This document shows positions 50,984 through 61,373 of a stretch of DNA of 64,000 nt, in pieces. The notes beneath the pieces were generated by a model, which was given only the letters and a program-made list of their open reading frames with translations, was not told the DNA's origin and made no database searches. This DNA is from a virus. How positions within the stretch are numbered: position 1 is the first letter of the stretch; the number at the start of each line of letters is the position of its first letter. A program made the translations under genes and the position numbers. The stretch is taken from positions 60,855 through 124,854 of the IMG/VR virus record IMGVR_UViG_3300019757_000164; one strand, written 5' to 3'.

Positions 50984-51433
50984 ATGGGAAAATTTAAAAG
51001 AAAGAAAGTGAATTGTACTTTACATGAGGTAGATATTTATAATCTATCTCCAAATGAGTCAAAGGAGCTTAGGGAGTATTTGAGTAAGTTAAATGCTGAA
51101 CTGGTGGAAAGACTAGGACAAGAAGCTAAGAAGTGTATTGATGACGGAATTGAGTTGACAGACGATGTTCTTAGATATGCAAAGATGGATGCATTAGCAA
51201 CACAAGTCGAGAAATTGGAATCTAAGAAGAAAGAGTGGATTCTAAAGTTTACAAGTATCGATGAAATTGATGATGAAGATATCGCGGATCCAAATGATGA
51301 ACTAAAAGAAATAATTAGAAAAATTAATGAGGTTTGTATTAAGCCTGAGGTAGAAGCATTACAACCTGTATTTGACAGTATGTATGAGCAATTCACGAAG
51401 GAATTTAATAAAAAGTATGAAGTAGGTGTGTAG
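50984..51433 (+). CDS. Possible tail assembly protein
   Basis: A 149-aa charged, helical protein (MGKFKRKKVNCTLHEVDIYN...) beginning 1 nt after the endonuclease stop, which supplies its AAGGAGG. Its position two genes before the tape measure is that of tail assembly chaperones, but no chaperone motif or clear frameshift site is visible at its end. Confidence 0.5.
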   Translation: MGKFKRKKVNCTLHEVDIYNLSPNESKELREYLSKLNAELVERLGQEAKKCIDDGIELTDDVLRYAKMDALATQVEKLESKKKEWILKFTSIDEIDDEDIADPNDELKEIIRKINEVCIKPEVEALQPVFDSMYEQFTKEFNKKYEVGV

Positions 51434-51434
51434 T

Positions 51435-51881
51435 ATGCCTACTTTTTCTAATATAGATGAATTATCTGCATATATAAAAGATACGGTTAAGAGTATAAAT
51501 AAAGAGAAAACTTCTGTAGAGTTAAAGAAAAAATACATGAAAGCAATAGATGATACAGTTTATAGAGTTCCTACCCAGTGGCAAACGGGTAGTTTTTTAA
51601 ATTCAGTAAACACCTCATCTAGAACGACGAAATATACATCTAGTGTAAAAGTTTTTATTGATGAAAAACTTATGACTTCTAGTTATCCATCTTTGGTAGA
51701 GGGGTATCCAGAAGATAATAGGAGTTCTATAGCATGGTGGATTGAAAACCCACATGGAGGTATATTCAACGTTCCCGGAAGAGGTTATTTTAAACTATTG
51801 ATGACGGAATACTTTTCACAGTCTAAATATAAGCAATTCATGATAAAAGAGTTAAGTAAACTTGGTATAAAAGCAAGGTAG
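51435..51881 (+). CDS. Tail-region protein (HK97 gp10-like?)
   Basis: A 148-aa protein; ATG 51435 follows the previous stop by 1 nt. The order VPTQWQTGSFLNSVNTSSRT, then VKVFIDEKLM, SLVEGYPEDNRSSIAWWIEN, and a C-terminal FSQSKYKQFMIKELSKL recalls the 'RTG.L..S' and 'Y..yvE.G' layout of HK97 gp10-type tail-completion proteins. Weak similarity; role by position. Confidence 0.5.
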   Translation: MPTFSNIDELSAYIKDTVKSINKEKTSVELKKKYMKAIDDTVYRVPTQWQTGSFLNSVNTSSRTTKYTSSVKVFIDEKLMTSSYPSLVEGYPEDNRSSIAWWIENPHGGIFNVPGRGYFKLLMTEYFSQSKYKQFMIKELSKLGIKAR

Positions 51882-51891
51882 GTGATGATAC

Positions 51892-54800
51892 GTGCCAGAT
51901 AATAGACTTACACTCGATGTATTTATAGATACTTCGAAAATAGATAAACAGCTACAGAGTGTAGTTAAGAAATCAAAAAAAGTTAAGTTGAATGTTGAGT
52001 CAAAAGGGTTAGATAACGCAAATAGTTCGTTAAAAACAATGGCTCAACACTTAATTGAAATTCCAAAAAAGATGGTTGGATGGATGCTTGCTGGAAATAT
52101 TATTTCAGCTTTCTTTAGTCAGATTAATTCAGGAATAGACACTATATTTGCATTAGACTCAGCGATGACCAACATAAACATGACTATGGAATTAACAAAT
52201 GATCAGCAACAAGAGATGGTCGAAGGTGCATTTGATACCGCACAGGCGTACAATTCAACAGCAGAAAGTGTACTACGTGTAACTCAGATTTTCTCGAATC
52301 TTTCAGAGACGGTTGATACACTTAATTCAAAAGTAGAAACAACAATAGCATTGGCTAACATTACACAGTCGAGTGCAGGAGATATGGCAGATGCAGTCCA
52401 AGGAATGGGTTAATGAATAGCCCCTTTATATAGCGATATATAAAAGAAAATCCGTTAAATTGCGGGAAAACCTTAATAGCTTAAAAGTACTAACCTATCA
52501 TGGCGACATAGACAGGGGCTGAATTAATTACTCAGGTATAGTAAAAAGTTTTTAAGATTAGGCAATCCGCAGGCAAGTCTCTCTTTGAGAGGAAGCTTCA
52601 ACGACTATAATACGGGTATCTTATTGAGATAATGGTATAGTCTACTCCCCTAATAAATATCGGGAAACCGAGGGTATTTCAAAGGTTCCAATTTGACATA
52701 GCATCCGAGAACATAGGTCATGTAAGTGATGTAATGGTAAGCATAGCAAGGACAACTGGTGTTGACCTGAGTAAATCGATACAATCAGTATCACAAGCAG
52801 TAAGTACAGCGGGTTAACAGTAGCCCCGATTAATAGTAATATTAATATGAAAATCATGTGAACTCATAAATATGAGGTGTATATTGTACATTTAGGATTC
52901 ATAGGAAATGATGAATAGACAATATGCTAACAGGGGAAGTCTCAGCGTGTAATGGCGGTGACAATCCTGTGCCAAGTTTAGAGTAAAAACTCTTTGAAGG
53001 TGCAACGACTAAAAGAACAACAGTTCAAGAGGTTTTAGGTGAAACTCCTAATTCCGTAGCGCATGGCAACCTAACAATAGGTTGAAGATATAGTCTAGTC
53101 CCTATTAAATATCTCGAAAGAGAGGGTATAAAAAACGTCAGTAGCATCGGATTCTGGATTCTCTCTAGAGGCGTTTGCTTCAACTGTACAAACTGTTCAA
53201 GAACAATCAAGACTAGCTGGTAAATTATTGCCCAATTATATAGTGATATATAATTAGAATCCGTTAAACTGCGGGAAACCCTTTAGAGCTTAAAAATACT
53301 AACCTATTATGGCGACATAAATAGGGGCTGAATTAATCACTCAGGTATAGTAAAAAGTTTTTAAGATTAGGCGATCCGCATCGAAACCTCTCATGGAGAG
53401 GGACGTTCAACGACTATAATACGGATATCTCATAGAGATAATGGTATAGTCTATTCCCTTAATAAATATCGGGAAACCGAGGGTGTCGTATATAATATTT
53501 AAATTATACTAAAAGAGTACAATAGCTAGTGGATTAGTAACCGTACTAAGCAGGATGAGTAGAGTCACCAGAGAAGGTGGAGATTCTGTTTCAAAATTAG
53601 ATGAAATGCTAAAACAACAAGGAATCAATCTAAGAGACTCAGATGGTGAATTCCGAAATAGATTTGAAGTGTTGCAAGAAATAGCACAAGCACAAGAAAA
53701 TTGGAGTAGCACAACTAGAGAAGCAATAGCATTTGAATTAGCGGGTTAATTTTGTAGCTCGTATATATGGTAACATATATCAAGAATTCGGTGAACCTAT
53801 AAATATAGGGTGTATATCAATAGATATGCTAACAGAGGAAGTCCAAACGTAAAGACGTGGGTAATTCTGTGCCAAGCTTGGAAAGAAATTTCCTCGAAGG
53901 TGCAACGACTAGAACATACGACCTAAGTTAAACAATATGGTTATGAAGTTCGTACATTTAAGGCGAAACTCCTTATCTGGAAGTGCCGAACATCCTAATA
54001 TTAAGTTAAGGATGAAGATATAGTCTAAACCCTAATTGTAAATAAGTGGAAACACTGGGTATATTTGACAAGACAAAAGAAAGTATTAAACGTCGTATTA
54101 CGGGAGATGGATACGATTTTAGAACGAACTGATGTAGCTATGGATTCTTACGGAACAACGTTGGAAGCTAATGCTATCTTCTCAGAAAGTTTGGCTGGTA
54201 AAACGGCAGATTTTAAAAATTCTATGGAAGAACTCTTCACAACAATAGTTTCAAGCGATGCAATAAAATCACTTGTTGACACAAGTACTGATTTTGCAGA
54301 TACATTGTTAGTAATTGAGGATGACTTTGGATTATTAAATACTGCACTCGCAATCACCATTCCACTATTCATAGCCCTCAAAGGGGAAATGGTTGCAACA
54401 AAAGCAGTGGGTTTAATGAATTTTATATACAAACTTGCAATATCAATAGATGGTCTAGGTGTATCGGCGGGGTTGGCTTCTGTTGGAATAAGCACATTGT
54501 CAGTAGCAATGGGTGGCATAGCAGGTGTTATCGCCGCAGTAGTAGCGGTACAAGCAACACTGTCAAGGCAACACAAAGAGTTAATACAAGACACAAAAAC
54601 TTTCAACAGCGAGTTAGATGAAAGTATAGCCCAATGGGGAAAGTTAAATGATGAGCAAAAAGAGAATATAAAGCTAAATGCAGAGTTAACTCTACAGAAG
54701 CTTATAAATGAATACACAGAAGCAAAAGAGAAGATTGACGAAGTAAATGAAGAAGTTGAACGACTCAGAGAAATAACAAAGCCGGGTAGCGGGGTTGACT

Positions 54801-56797
54801 ATACATCTAGATTAGTTGATAATTTAGAAGATGCTATAGAAAAACAGGCTGATTATAATCTGGTAATAGAGACATATGAAAAGTCTCAAAACTTAGCTAA
54901 TGGGTCTTTGGAAAAGTATCTCGATTCTCAAGAATCTCTAAACCAAAAAGTAGAAGATGGCACAGCATTACAAGCTTATTGGGAAGAAAAATTATATGGT
55001 TCAACAAAGGTAACAGAAGATCAAACTGAGGCTAATGAAAACCTAGAAGAATCAATGTCTAGCGTTGAGGATATAATAAAAGAAATAACTGAAGACTATG
55101 AATTCATGTCTGATGCAGGAAAAGCAGAAGCTAGAGCTAGAATACAGGCTGAAATCAATAAAACAAGAGCTACAAAAGAAGAGGTCTTAAAAAGGATAAC
55201 GGCATATGAGCAAGAATTTGAAGCTTTTAAGGCTAGTATTGTTTTATCAGAGGGTTTCTTATCGCCAGAACAATTCGACACTTTTAAAACCTATCAGAAT
55301 CTAATATCTGGTGCAAGAGACGAAGTTGAAGCACTAACAATTTCTGAGAATAAATATATAAAAGGTTTGGATGATTTAAATAACACATCAGACAAGACAA
55401 CTAAAGTATTGACTGAGCAAGAAAAGAAAATCAAAGCATTAACTGAATCTCTTAATTTATTACAAGCACAAGAAGATTACACTGAAACATTAGATGAGAA
55501 GAATTCATTACGTGAGCAACAAATTGGAATACTTGAAAAATTGCAAGAAGTAGTTGGTGAAGGTACACTAGAATGGTATCAATATGGTAATCAAATTAAA
55601 TCCGTTCAATCTGAGATAGATGGTCAACTCAATCAATCAATCGACGATTCAATCACTCTACTTGAGGAATTCAATGATAAACTTGAAAAGCAAGCTGATT
55701 TACTTGAAAATAGAGTTACTGATGCATTCAATGAACAACTTGAAGCACTAGAAGATGCATACGATAAAGATGCTGAAAAACTTGAAAACTCAATTGATAA
55801 AAAAGAGGAAGAATTAGATTTACTTCAAGAGAAACGTAAAGCTGAAGAAGAAGCAATAAAACAAGCTGAAAAACAAATTGAACTTGAAAAAGCTATGCAG
55901 AAACTTCAGAATATCAGTCAAGAGAAAAATGTAAGAGTATTCCGTGAAGGAGTAGGTTTTGTATTTGAAGCCGACCCAAGAGCACTTAAAGCTCAACAAG
56001 AAGAAATTTCCAGAATTGAAGAAGAAATTCGACAAGATGGAATTGACGCTGAAAAGGACGCCGAAGAGAAGAAATTACAAAATCAGATTGACAAACTAAA
56101 GAAGCAAGAAAATGAACTCAAGAAATCTTATGATAAGCAAGTTGATAAAGTCAAAGATGCAATGAGTGAAATGTCTGATATAACTGATTTAGAATTAGCT
56201 GATCAAAATGGCTACTGGGATGAATGGTTAAATAATAATAGTTCAGTATTGTCATCATTCCAAAATGAAATTGCAAATACAATCAGCAAAATTGAAGAAT
56301 TAAACAATCAACAGATATCAGCCAAAGCTAAGATTGAAGAGAAAAAAGAATCTAAATATAAAGATACAGGTGATCCAGATACAGTATTAGTCAAAAGAAA
56401 AAGTGATGGACAGGTAGCAGAATTACCTAGAAGTACTTATGAACATTTAAAGAATGACCCAGATATAGGTCACGATTATGAACGATTGAATACTGGCGGT
56501 AGAACTCTATCAGATGGACTAGCTATGCTTCATAAAGATGAAGTAGTATCAAATCCAGCACAGGTATCTAGATTGGTTAGCGCAGTAGGATTACCTAATG
56601 GAAGTGCTATGCAGAATGCTAAAACATTACACAGTTTTGCCAATATGCCTAAATTATCAAACATGGGTAGTAATGGCGGAGAAGTAATGAATTTTTATGG
56701 AGACCTGAAGTTTCCAAATGTTAAAAGTGAAAATGACGCTCAGTCATTCATGAGCGAAATACAAAATATGAAACGCTATAACAGAACTAGATCGTAA
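51892..56797 (+). CDS. Tape measure protein, interrupted by four group I introns
   Basis: Five exons: 51892-52410, 52686-52814, 53138-53221, 53516-53746 and 54068-56797. Each exon is a whole number of codons (173, 43, 28, 77, 909 plus stop), giving about 1230 aa from GTG 51892. The joins read DAVQGMG/FQFDIASENI, SQAVSTAG/SVASDSGF, SRLAG/STIASGLV and FELAG/TRQKKVLN, which matches the order of the TP901-type tape measure core. Exon 5 has hydrophobic segments (about LGVSAGLASVGISTLSVAMG) and long coiled coils. It fixes tail length (roughly 180 nm by the usual 0.15 nm per residue) and goes through the membrane at infection. The 3' splice points are inferred from reading frame and the terminal G. 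Confidence 0.85.
52411..52685 (+). ncRNA. Group I intron 1 (family A)
   Basis: 275 nt, no ORF. It begins after exon ...GGGT with TAATGAATAGCCCC (GCCC pairs with GGGT as P1, and GAA with the exon 2 start TTC as P10). Core motifs: GGCGACATAGACAGGGGCT, TTCAACGACTATAATACGG (R strand side of P7) and GGTATAGTCTACTCCCC (S strand). P9: CGGGAAACCGAG. It ends ...AAAGG. A stop codon directly follows the exon if unspliced. Confidence 0.85.
52815..53137 (+). ncRNA. Group I intron 2 (family B)
   Basis: 323 nt, no ORF, not closely similar to intron 1. P1: exon GGGT with GCCC. Core: CTAACAGGGGAAGTC, AATCCTGTGCCAAG, AAGGTGCAACGACTAAAAG and GAAGATATAGTCTAGTCCC, of the IA-like kind with extra stems. P9: CTCGAAAGAG. 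It ends ...AAACG. Confidence 0.85.
53222..53515 (+). ncRNA. Group I intron 3 (family A)
   Basis: 294 nt, no ORF, a close copy of intron 1: both share ATGGCGACATA, AGGGGCTGAATTAAT, TCAGGTATAGTAAAAAGTTT, TTCAACGACTATAATACGG and the same P9 (ATCGGGAAACCGAGGG). The ends differ to fit the exons (5' AAATTATTGCCC). It ends ...AAAAG. Confidence 0.85.
53747..54067 (+). ncRNA. Group I intron 4 (family B)
   Basis: 321 nt, no ORF, a diverged copy of intron 2: CTAACAGAGGAAGTCC, TCTGTGCCAAGCTT, GAAGGTGCAACGACTAGAAC, GCGAAACTCCTT, GAAGATATAGTCTAAACCC. P1: exon GGGT with GCTC. It ends ...ATTTG. Confidence 0.85.
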
Positions 56798-56809
56798 GGA
56801 GGTGGGTGT

Positions 56810-58030
56810 ATGGCTGTTTATAATCCAATCCCCATTTCTCCTGTTTCTGGGGAAGGTGTGGATGCAACACAAATAATTAGATTTAATTGGAGTTTTATAT
56901 CTGATTCAAGTGAAACTCAGACATCGTATAGGGTTCAAATTTACCTAATTTCAGATACATCATCAGCAATACATGATAGTGGTGTAATTTCATCACAGAA
57001 CGAGTTCTATGACTTGACGGCTTTGATATTATTAAATGCAAATGATTATGTGTGGAAAGTTACGGTAGTTGGAAATGGTCAAGAAAGAACAAATGTAAGA
57101 TTTGCACTTTTTAAAACTTTGGCTACACCAACTGTAACAATAGATCCGATAGGTGCCGTTAGTCAGTTTAAAAACTTTACAGCTACTTATGTACAAGCAC
57201 AAGGTGTCAAAGTAAAGACATACCAATGGACATTATATAATGATATAGATGAAATATTAGAAGTTAGTCCAATCATATTGAGCGAGACAATTGAATACGA
57301 ATTCTCAGGGTTTGAGAATGGAGTAACATATAAAATAGACGTTCGTGTGGTTAACCAAAATAATGTTACAACAACATCAACACGAGAAAGTTTTACGGCT
57401 AGTTATACATTGCCAGAGGATTCTCCTAGTATAGAAGTGACATCTAGACCTGAGTATACATCAATTGAAGTAGACTACGCAAATATAATTAATTTAATAG
57501 GAGAAGTAATAGGCACATTCTCGTATGTAGATGGCAAATTTAATAAATCGCTCAGGTTAGACGACGCTTGCTTGAATGTAAATTTAATCACTAGACCTAT
57601 TCCACAGAATTTTACAATTACATTTTGGATAAAATTAGATAGTTCTCATGATGGTGATTTCTGGGTTCTAAAAAAGAATAATGAAATAAAATACAGAGTT
57701 GGATATGATTCAACTTTACAGAGATTCTACTATAGAAGAAATGGTAGAGAAGTATATAGTGACCCTATTTATGAACTACCAGATGATTATCTACTGGTAG
57801 GAATTTCTAGCGACACTTTATATATCCGTACTTTTCTACAGGATACGTGGGATGATATAGCAAGTTTAGAACAAGATACTGATTGGTATGAATTAATAGA
57901 TGATCAAGATATATGGTTAAGAGAAACAACTTGGAATGATTCACCAGATTGGTCATGGATAAAATTCGGTGAAGCATACGATACATGGACAGAGTTTATA
58001 GATAACAATTTTAAACTTGTTTTAAGATAA
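56810..58030 (+). CDS. Distal tail/fibre protein with FnIII-like and LamG-like domains
   Basis: A 406-aa protein with AAGGAGGTG before ATG 56810. Residues ~10-105 and ~110-205 look like two fibronectin III-like domains (TQIIRFNWSFISDSSETQTS ... NDYVWKVTVVGNGQE; FENGVTYKIDVRVVNQNNVT). Residues ~240-400 are a jelly-roll LamG-like domain (NFTITFWIKLDSSHDGDFWV). These bind surface polysaccharide in phage tails. Right after the tape measure, it should belong to the tail tip. Confidence 0.65.
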   Translation: MAVYNPIPISPVSGEGVDATQIIRFNWSFISDSSETQTSYRVQIYLISDTSSAIHDSGVISSQNEFYDLTALILLNANDYVWKVTVVGNGQERTNVRFALFKTLATPTVTIDPIGAVSQFKNFTATYVQAQGVKVKTYQWTLYNDIDEILEVSPIILSETIEYEFSGFENGVTYKIDVRVVNQNNVTTTSTRESFTASYTLPEDSPSIEVTSRPEYTSIEVDYANIINLIGEVIGTFSYVDGKFNKSLRLDDACLNVNLITRPIPQNFTITFWIKLDSSHDGDFWVLKKNNEIKYRVGYDSTLQRFYYRRNGREVYSDPIYELPDDYLLVGISSDTLYIRTFLQDTWDDIASLEQDTDWYELIDDQDIWLRETTWNDSPDWSWIKFGEAYDTWTEFIDNNFKLVLR

Positions 58031-58044
58031 GGAAGGAGGTATTA

Positions 58045-60435
58045 ATGTCAACACCAACTACAAATTATAATTTACCTAAACCACAGTTGACAGATGATAA
58101 ATCACAGACAATAGGCATTGATATACCAAATGCATTTACTATAATAGACAATCAAATGAGGGAAAATGAAGATAAAGGAAATGATAATGGGAGCAATTTT
58201 AGTGACCACATAGCTACTTCTAAAGTAGATGCCCATACAACAAATAATTCAAAGAACTTATCACAGAATACTGGCTCCAACTTAACACAAGCCTTGGATG
58301 GTATGAAGTCAAGAATTGATAGTCTTTCTGCTGGTTCTGGATTAGACCAAGAACTAGGTGTGTATAAATCGGCAGACAACACAAATACCAATGATTACGA
58401 AACAACTTTAACTGGAGTTACTTTGGTAGATGGCTTCAGATTAAATTTAGAAACTGCTAACCCAAACACTGGAGCTTCAACACTTAATTTAAATGGTGGT
58501 GGAGTAAAAGATATCATATGGCTAGGTGGAAATGTAGAATATGCATTAACGACTGGTATGATGGATGGTGTAAACGAACTTCAATGGGATACCGGTAGAG
58601 ACAAATGGAAGCTACTAACTAGAGATGGAGTTAAAACCTCAAATCTAATCACCCAACAACAACCAATCACCCAAGTAGGTGGTGACACATACAAAGACTT
58701 GGTAGTCGATGGGTTCAATGAAATTGTGGTTGATGGTCAATCGTGGGTTAATTTAGCTGATAACGGTGTTGATTATGTTAATCATGTTATTGCTGGTGCC
58801 GGAACAACTAAGGGTGCTGATGGTATACATTTAGTACAAGCTGGTGGCTCAGAATACGATAGATTGCCAATAGTATTATCAAACTCGAAGCAATACACGC
58901 TAATATATTTAGTTACTGACGATACGGGTTCGGCTACTTTAGCACTAACAGGCGATGGCACTGTAATAGATTCTGATATAGCATTAAATAAAAATAAAGG
59001 ATTAAGAAAACAATTATTTACAACGTCTGCAACAGTAACTGGAACATATTTAGAACTAAGAAAAACAAGCGGAGTTAGTGGTGACTATACAGACTACGAA
59101 ATACTTGCAATCCTAGAAGGAGACCAAACATTAGACACATCAATACAATCTGAATTAGATTTAGGCATCAACAACGTTAACGGTGATATGTCGGTTGTGG
59201 GTAAGAATAAGTTTGATAAGAATAGCGACGAGATTGTTTACGGAGAAAGAATAAGTCAAGGATCTTTATCAAACGTTGTTGACAAATCGCTATTTAGAAC
59301 AAAACAAAGAATACAGCCTAACAAAACGTATAAATTTAGTGGTTTTACACCGCCCGAATTCAGGTACAGACTAACAGACTTTAGTGGTGCGTACATACAA
59401 GGTAGTTTTAATTCTAGCGACGTTTTAACACCTAGTAACGCTTACTATATCGAATATTCTTCAAGCATATTGGACAAAGATACTTTACAACTTGAACTAG
59501 GCACAACAGCCACAGATTATAAAGCATACAATAAAACAACCATTTCATTGCCTGAAGATTTGAAATCATTACCTAATGACGTTGTAGATACTTACAATGT
59601 TAATACTGGTGAGGTTGTTAGGAATGCTTTTCCTATTGACAAGTCAGCTGAAGTATTTGATGGTACTGAAGCGTGGGGAAGTTATACAAACGGAAATGGT
59701 TCTAATTCGGACTTATCAAAGATTTCATTATCAGGTTTTGTAACTGATAACAATTTAATAGATGGACAAGGTTTAGGTATTGACGATTATGCAATTGGTT
59801 ATGATGGTCTTGGAACTTATAGGGCTGTTAGCGTGTCATCAGCATTATTAACCGAGAATGGAATATTAAACTTTAGTGGCGCATTATTGATTTATGTTCC
59901 TACAACCGAACTACCATCTGATGATTTAGCTGGATTCAAATCATATTTGGGAACTAACAATCTTAATTTGATTTGCCAACTAGATGAACCAATCCAAGAA
60001 CAACACGAATCTCAACAATTCCTGTTAACTAAAGGTGGAACTATCGAGCAAACAAGTGCTGTAGTAGGTGAAGTTGAGTATACGGTTAATCTGAATCAAC
60101 CAGCACAAGTGAACTCTAACAGTGAAGCTATCAGTAGATTAGGAAATGAAATTGACGCTGTAGCTGATTATATCGGAACAGTTAAACTTGACACAGGAAC
60201 TGCTGATAATATCGTTGTAGGGCTAGAATATGAACCACTGACTAATGATTTATTTACTATTGTTGTAGCTAATGCTAACACAGGGGCTTGCACAATTAAA
60301 ATCAATGAAAATGATGCAATTCCACTTGAAAAAATAGTCGCTGGAACAGAAACGGCTTTAACGGCTAGTGATTTAGTTGCAAATGAAATGTATATGGCTA
60401 GAAAAATAGCTGATAAAGTTTTGGTTAAATTATAG
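58045..60435 (+). CDS. Tail fibre protein
   Basis: A 796-aa protein with the usual phage fibre start (MSTPTTNYNLPKPQLTDDKS, IDIPNAFTIIDNQMRENEDK) and DAHTTNNSKNLSQNTGSNLT. Two repeated units carry 'ANPNTGASTLNLNGGGVKDI' (~147) and 'ANANTGACTIKINENDAIPL' (~755), typical of repeated fibre modules. The middle is long and beta-rich. Likely a receptor-binding or side fibre. GGAAGGAGG ribosome binding site; a terminator-like hairpin follows. Confidence 0.75.
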   Translation: MSTPTTNYNLPKPQLTDDKSQTIGIDIPNAFTIIDNQMRENEDKGNDNGSNFSDHIATSKVDAHTTNNSKNLSQNTGSNLTQALDGMKSRIDSLSAGSGLDQELGVYKSADNTNTNDYETTLTGVTLVDGFRLNLETANPNTGASTLNLNGGGVKDIIWLGGNVEYALTTGMMDGVNELQWDTGRDKWKLLTRDGVKTSNLITQQQPITQVGGDTYKDLVVDGFNEIVVDGQSWVNLADNGVDYVNHVIAGAGTTKGADGIHLVQAGGSEYDRLPIVLSNSKQYTLIYLVTDDTGSATLALTGDGTVIDSDIALNKNKGLRKQLFTTSATVTGTYLELRKTSGVSGDYTDYEILAILEGDQTLDTSIQSELDLGINNVNGDMSVVGKNKFDKNSDEIVYGERISQGSLSNVVDKSLFRTKQRIQPNKTYKFSGFTPPEFRYRLTDFSGAYIQGSFNSSDVLTPSNAYYIEYSSSILDKDTLQLELGTTATDYKAYNKTTISLPEDLKSLPNDVVDTYNVNTGEVVRNAFPIDKSAEVFDGTEAWGSYTNGNGSNSDLSKISLSGFVTDNNLIDGQGLGIDDYAIGYDGLGTYRAVSVSSALLTENGILNFSGALLIYVPTTELPSDDLAGFKSYLGTNNLNLICQLDEPIQEQHESQQFLLTKGGTIEQTSAVVGEVEYTVNLNQPAQVNSNSEAISRLGNEIDAVADYIGTVKLDTGTADNIVVGLEYEPLTNDLFTIVVANANTGACTIKINENDAIPLEKIVAGTETALTASDLVANEMYMARKIADKVLVKL

Positions 60436-60455
60436 GGGATTACTCTCCCCTTTTT
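60434..60455 (+). terminator. Intrinsic terminator
   Basis: GGGG (60435-60438), loop ATTACTCT, CCCC (60447-60450), then TTTTT, directly after the fibre stop. Confidence 0.65.
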
Positions 60456-60479
60456 ACATAATAACACAAGGAGGTAGAA

Positions 60480-61373
60480 ATGTTAATAGGAGTAAACTCA
60501 TTTGTGGGAGCAAATTTGCTACAATCGGCAATACCTCCTACTGAATCGGATTTTGACTTTTTTGAAATGTGTGGGTCGTTTGATTTAGATGAATTGAATG
60601 GATTAAATACACTTCTTACTGAGACTGAAATATTCGATCTTGTAACAGAACAAGAGTTTGGAACCCTGACGATGTTCTTAGGTCATTTTGAAGATTCTTT
60701 AAATTTGGGAAACTTTCAACAAGGTGATTTACCAATAACACATTGGAATATATTACGTAGGGAAGTTGGAACAACAAGTTTTACATTGCTTGCAACATTG
60801 CCTAATACTGCTGTTACAAATTATTTAGATATAAGAGCACAATCAGGTCAAGAATATGAATATGCAGTTCAGTCAGTTAGCAATGGAATAAAAGGGCAGT
60901 TATTAATAAGTGAGGAGGTAAGTATGGATTTTTGGGGTTGGAGTTTAACATCACTAGATTATGATGCTGAAACAAGTACCGGAACACAGTACATATTTGA
61001 TGTTGAGATAAATAGTGATTCAATAAATTTAAATAGATCTAGAGCAGAGTTTGACAATTTCTCTAAATATAAGCAGATATCAAGAGGGAAACAAAGTTTT
61101 GATAGTGGTGGATTAACCACATTTCCACTTACTTGTAACAATGATAGTATAATAGAACCTAATAATGCAATATTAAATGAGTTGAAAAATTTTATTGAAA
61201 ATGGCGAAGAAAAGATATTAAAAAACGGAAGTGGTCAACAGTGGTTAGTAGATACTCATACGTTTAATTGGAAATATAGAGATCTATTGACAAATAACTT
61301 TACTGCAAATAAAAATGAACAACCTTACGATGTTAGCTTTGACTGGTTGGAAATAGGCGAGGTGATTGAGTAA
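60480..61373 (+). CDS. Distal tail protein-like
   Basis: A 297-aa protein. The first ~150 residues include a FnIII-like unit (THWNILRREVGTTSFTLLAT ... YEYAVQSVSNGIKG). The second half (MDFWGWSLTSLDYDAETSTG, SDSINLNRSRAEFDNFSKYK, GQQWLVDTHTFNWKYRDLLT) resembles the ring domain of distal tail proteins. It overlaps the baseplate hub gene by 1 nt. AAGGAGG ribosome binding site. Confidence 0.6.
   Translation: MLIGVNSFVGANLLQSAIPPTESDFDFFEMCGSFDLDELNGLNTLLTETEIFDLVTEQEFGTLTMFLGHFEDSLNLGNFQQGDLPITHWNILRREVGTTSFTLLATLPNTAVTNYLDIRAQSGQEYEYAVQSVSNGIKGQLLISEEVSMDFWGWSLTSLDYDAETSTGTQYIFDVEINSDSINLNRSRAEFDNFSKYKQISRGKQSFDSGGLTTFPLTCNNDSIIEPNNAILNELKNFIENGEEKILKNGSGQQWLVDTHTFNWKYRDLLTNNFTANKNEQPYDVSFDWLEIGEVIE

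Noticed and set aside
51380-51440. -1 frameshift of tail assembly chaperone type between 50984 and 51435 genes
   Set aside because: No XXXYYYZ slip site is seen at the end of the first gene, and the second gene has its own coupled start.
54148-54717. Leftward 189-aa frame inside the tape measure gene
   Set aside because: Fully antisense to exon 5, no ribosome binding site, Ser/Phe-rich shadow composition.
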